From Paraburkholderia aspalathi (GTDB lineage: Bacteria; Pseudomonadota; Gammaproteobacteria; Burkholderiales; Burkholderiaceae), in the NCBI RefSeq assembly GCF_900116445.1, contig NZ_FPBH01000029.1:62001-126000 (forward strand): a stretch of DNA of 64,000 nucleotides, read 5' to 3'. This document shows, one piece after another, positions 63,363 through 64,000 of the stretch. Every line of letters starts with the position of its first letter. The first letter of the stretch is position 1. The position numbers were made by a program, and so were the translations under genes. Under the pieces are notes generated by a model that worked only from the letters and a program-made list of their open reading frames with translations, was not told the origin of the DNA and searched no databases.

Positions 63363-64000
63363 GGGTTGGTTTTTGGCCTTCGCGGCGCTTGTTTGTCAGT
63401 GCTCCTGGGGCTTTGGCCTTTCCTTGATTTGTTAGTGGTCTATTAGCGTTGCCCCTGTGCGGGGCGGCACCTACTTTTCTTTGCCGCCGCAAAGAAAAGT
63501 AGGCAAAAGAAAGCGGCTAGATGCCCCTGCTAAGCGGGTCCCGCAGCTCGCTCATGGTAGTGGTGCGACTGGAATCTGTGTTCGTGCCACTACATGCGCT
63601 TGTGACAAGGGCGTCATACTTCCGGCGGCGCTGCGCGCGCCGAAGAGCCGTTCATAAAGCCTCCCGCTGCGTTTTGACGCTCACGTCTCGTCATCAAACC
63701 GTGGCTTCATCATTTCCACGCCATCGCGACTGTGCTTGGAACGGCAGCGGCAACGGCACCCGTGCCGTGACCGTGACTGCAAGGCGCCTGCCATATCATT
63801 TGAAGTTAGGGTTCCCAGGTGAGTGCAGAGCGCCTCGCCGAGGCGAAGCCGACGGCTCCCATAGATCTTGAACGAAGCCCCGGGTTTCCCATGCATACCC
63901 GTCCGCGACGCACGCAGTGCGGAGTGGGAGCTGATGAGTCCTTTGTCACTAACGCGGAATGTGCGAGAACACGGATTCCAGTCGCACCACTACCCGTAGC
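63363..64000. repeat. Non-coding interspersed repeat with long inverted arms
   Basis: No gene is supported here. Two inverted arms match at 27 of 28 positions: 63556-63583 (GGTAGTGGTGCGACTGGAAT...) and the complement of 63967-63994. Near the left, 63470-63503 is a 15-bp perfect stem (CCTACTTTTCTTTGC with its complement, four-base loop). This hairpin resembles intergenic repeats common in Burkholderiaceae. The element may continue past the window edge. Confidence 0.75.

Overview
The window reads as a GC-rich, gene-dense stretch of a betaproteobacterial main chromosome, most likely Paraburkholderia or Burkholderia. The support is the fused glucokinase/HexR-type regulator, the FtsK-LolA-RarA-SerS housekeeping block, MinCDE, a WXXGXW-repeat protein and the interspersed repeat at the right edge. 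Species cannot be fixed from sequence reading alone. No rRNA, CRISPR array, complete prophage or intact insertion sequence was seen.

Layout. 1-9.2 kb: a partial methyltransferase divergent from an MmyB-type regulator, argH, a TonB-like lipoprotein, an MHS-family symporter, very small membrane and lipoproteins, a WaaC-type heptosyltransferase and a CLC channel. 9.3-13.7 kb: a WXXGXW-repeat exported protein, minE-minD-minC, a GNAT acetyltransferase and map. 14-17.6 kb: a Tat-exported ferritin-like protein, an Nramp metal transporter and a lipoprotein esterase. 17.5-21.4 kb: a four-gene lipid-modifying operon (flavin oxidoreductase, DUF1365, CFA-synthase-like methyltransferase, chalcone-isomerase-like protein). 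21.6-24.9 kb: a periplasmic binding protein fused to LysM, a coiled-coil membrane protein and an exported orphan.

25-37.3 kb is an accessory region of lower GC. It opens with a P1/P4-type C4-like antisense RNA leader and its target gene. Next comes a minus-strand type VI secretion cargo operon: VgrG, a dual M23/GH19 cell-wall hydrolase, a probable immunity protein, three PAAR genes (one frameshifted), an exported orphan, another frameshifted orphan and a Sel1-repeat protein. A lone TIGR04141/DUF6119 protein follows. The region stops at tRNA-Ser(CGA).

37.6-54 kb: serS and rarA, then an inserted module (NCS1 permease, ureohydrolase, LysR), then lolA, ftsK, trxB, an Smr protein, a TRIC-type channel, fliD, a glutathione S-transferase and a LysR regulator. 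54-63.4 kb: a glucose-type ABC transporter on the minus strand, then zwf, pgl and glk-hexR on the plus strand. A perfect 19-bp HexR-type palindrome sits before zwf. Together these genes import glucose, phosphorylate it and take it through the upper Entner-Doudoroff route under the control of the regulator fused to the kinase. The last 640 bases are a non-coding interspersed repeat with long inverted arms.
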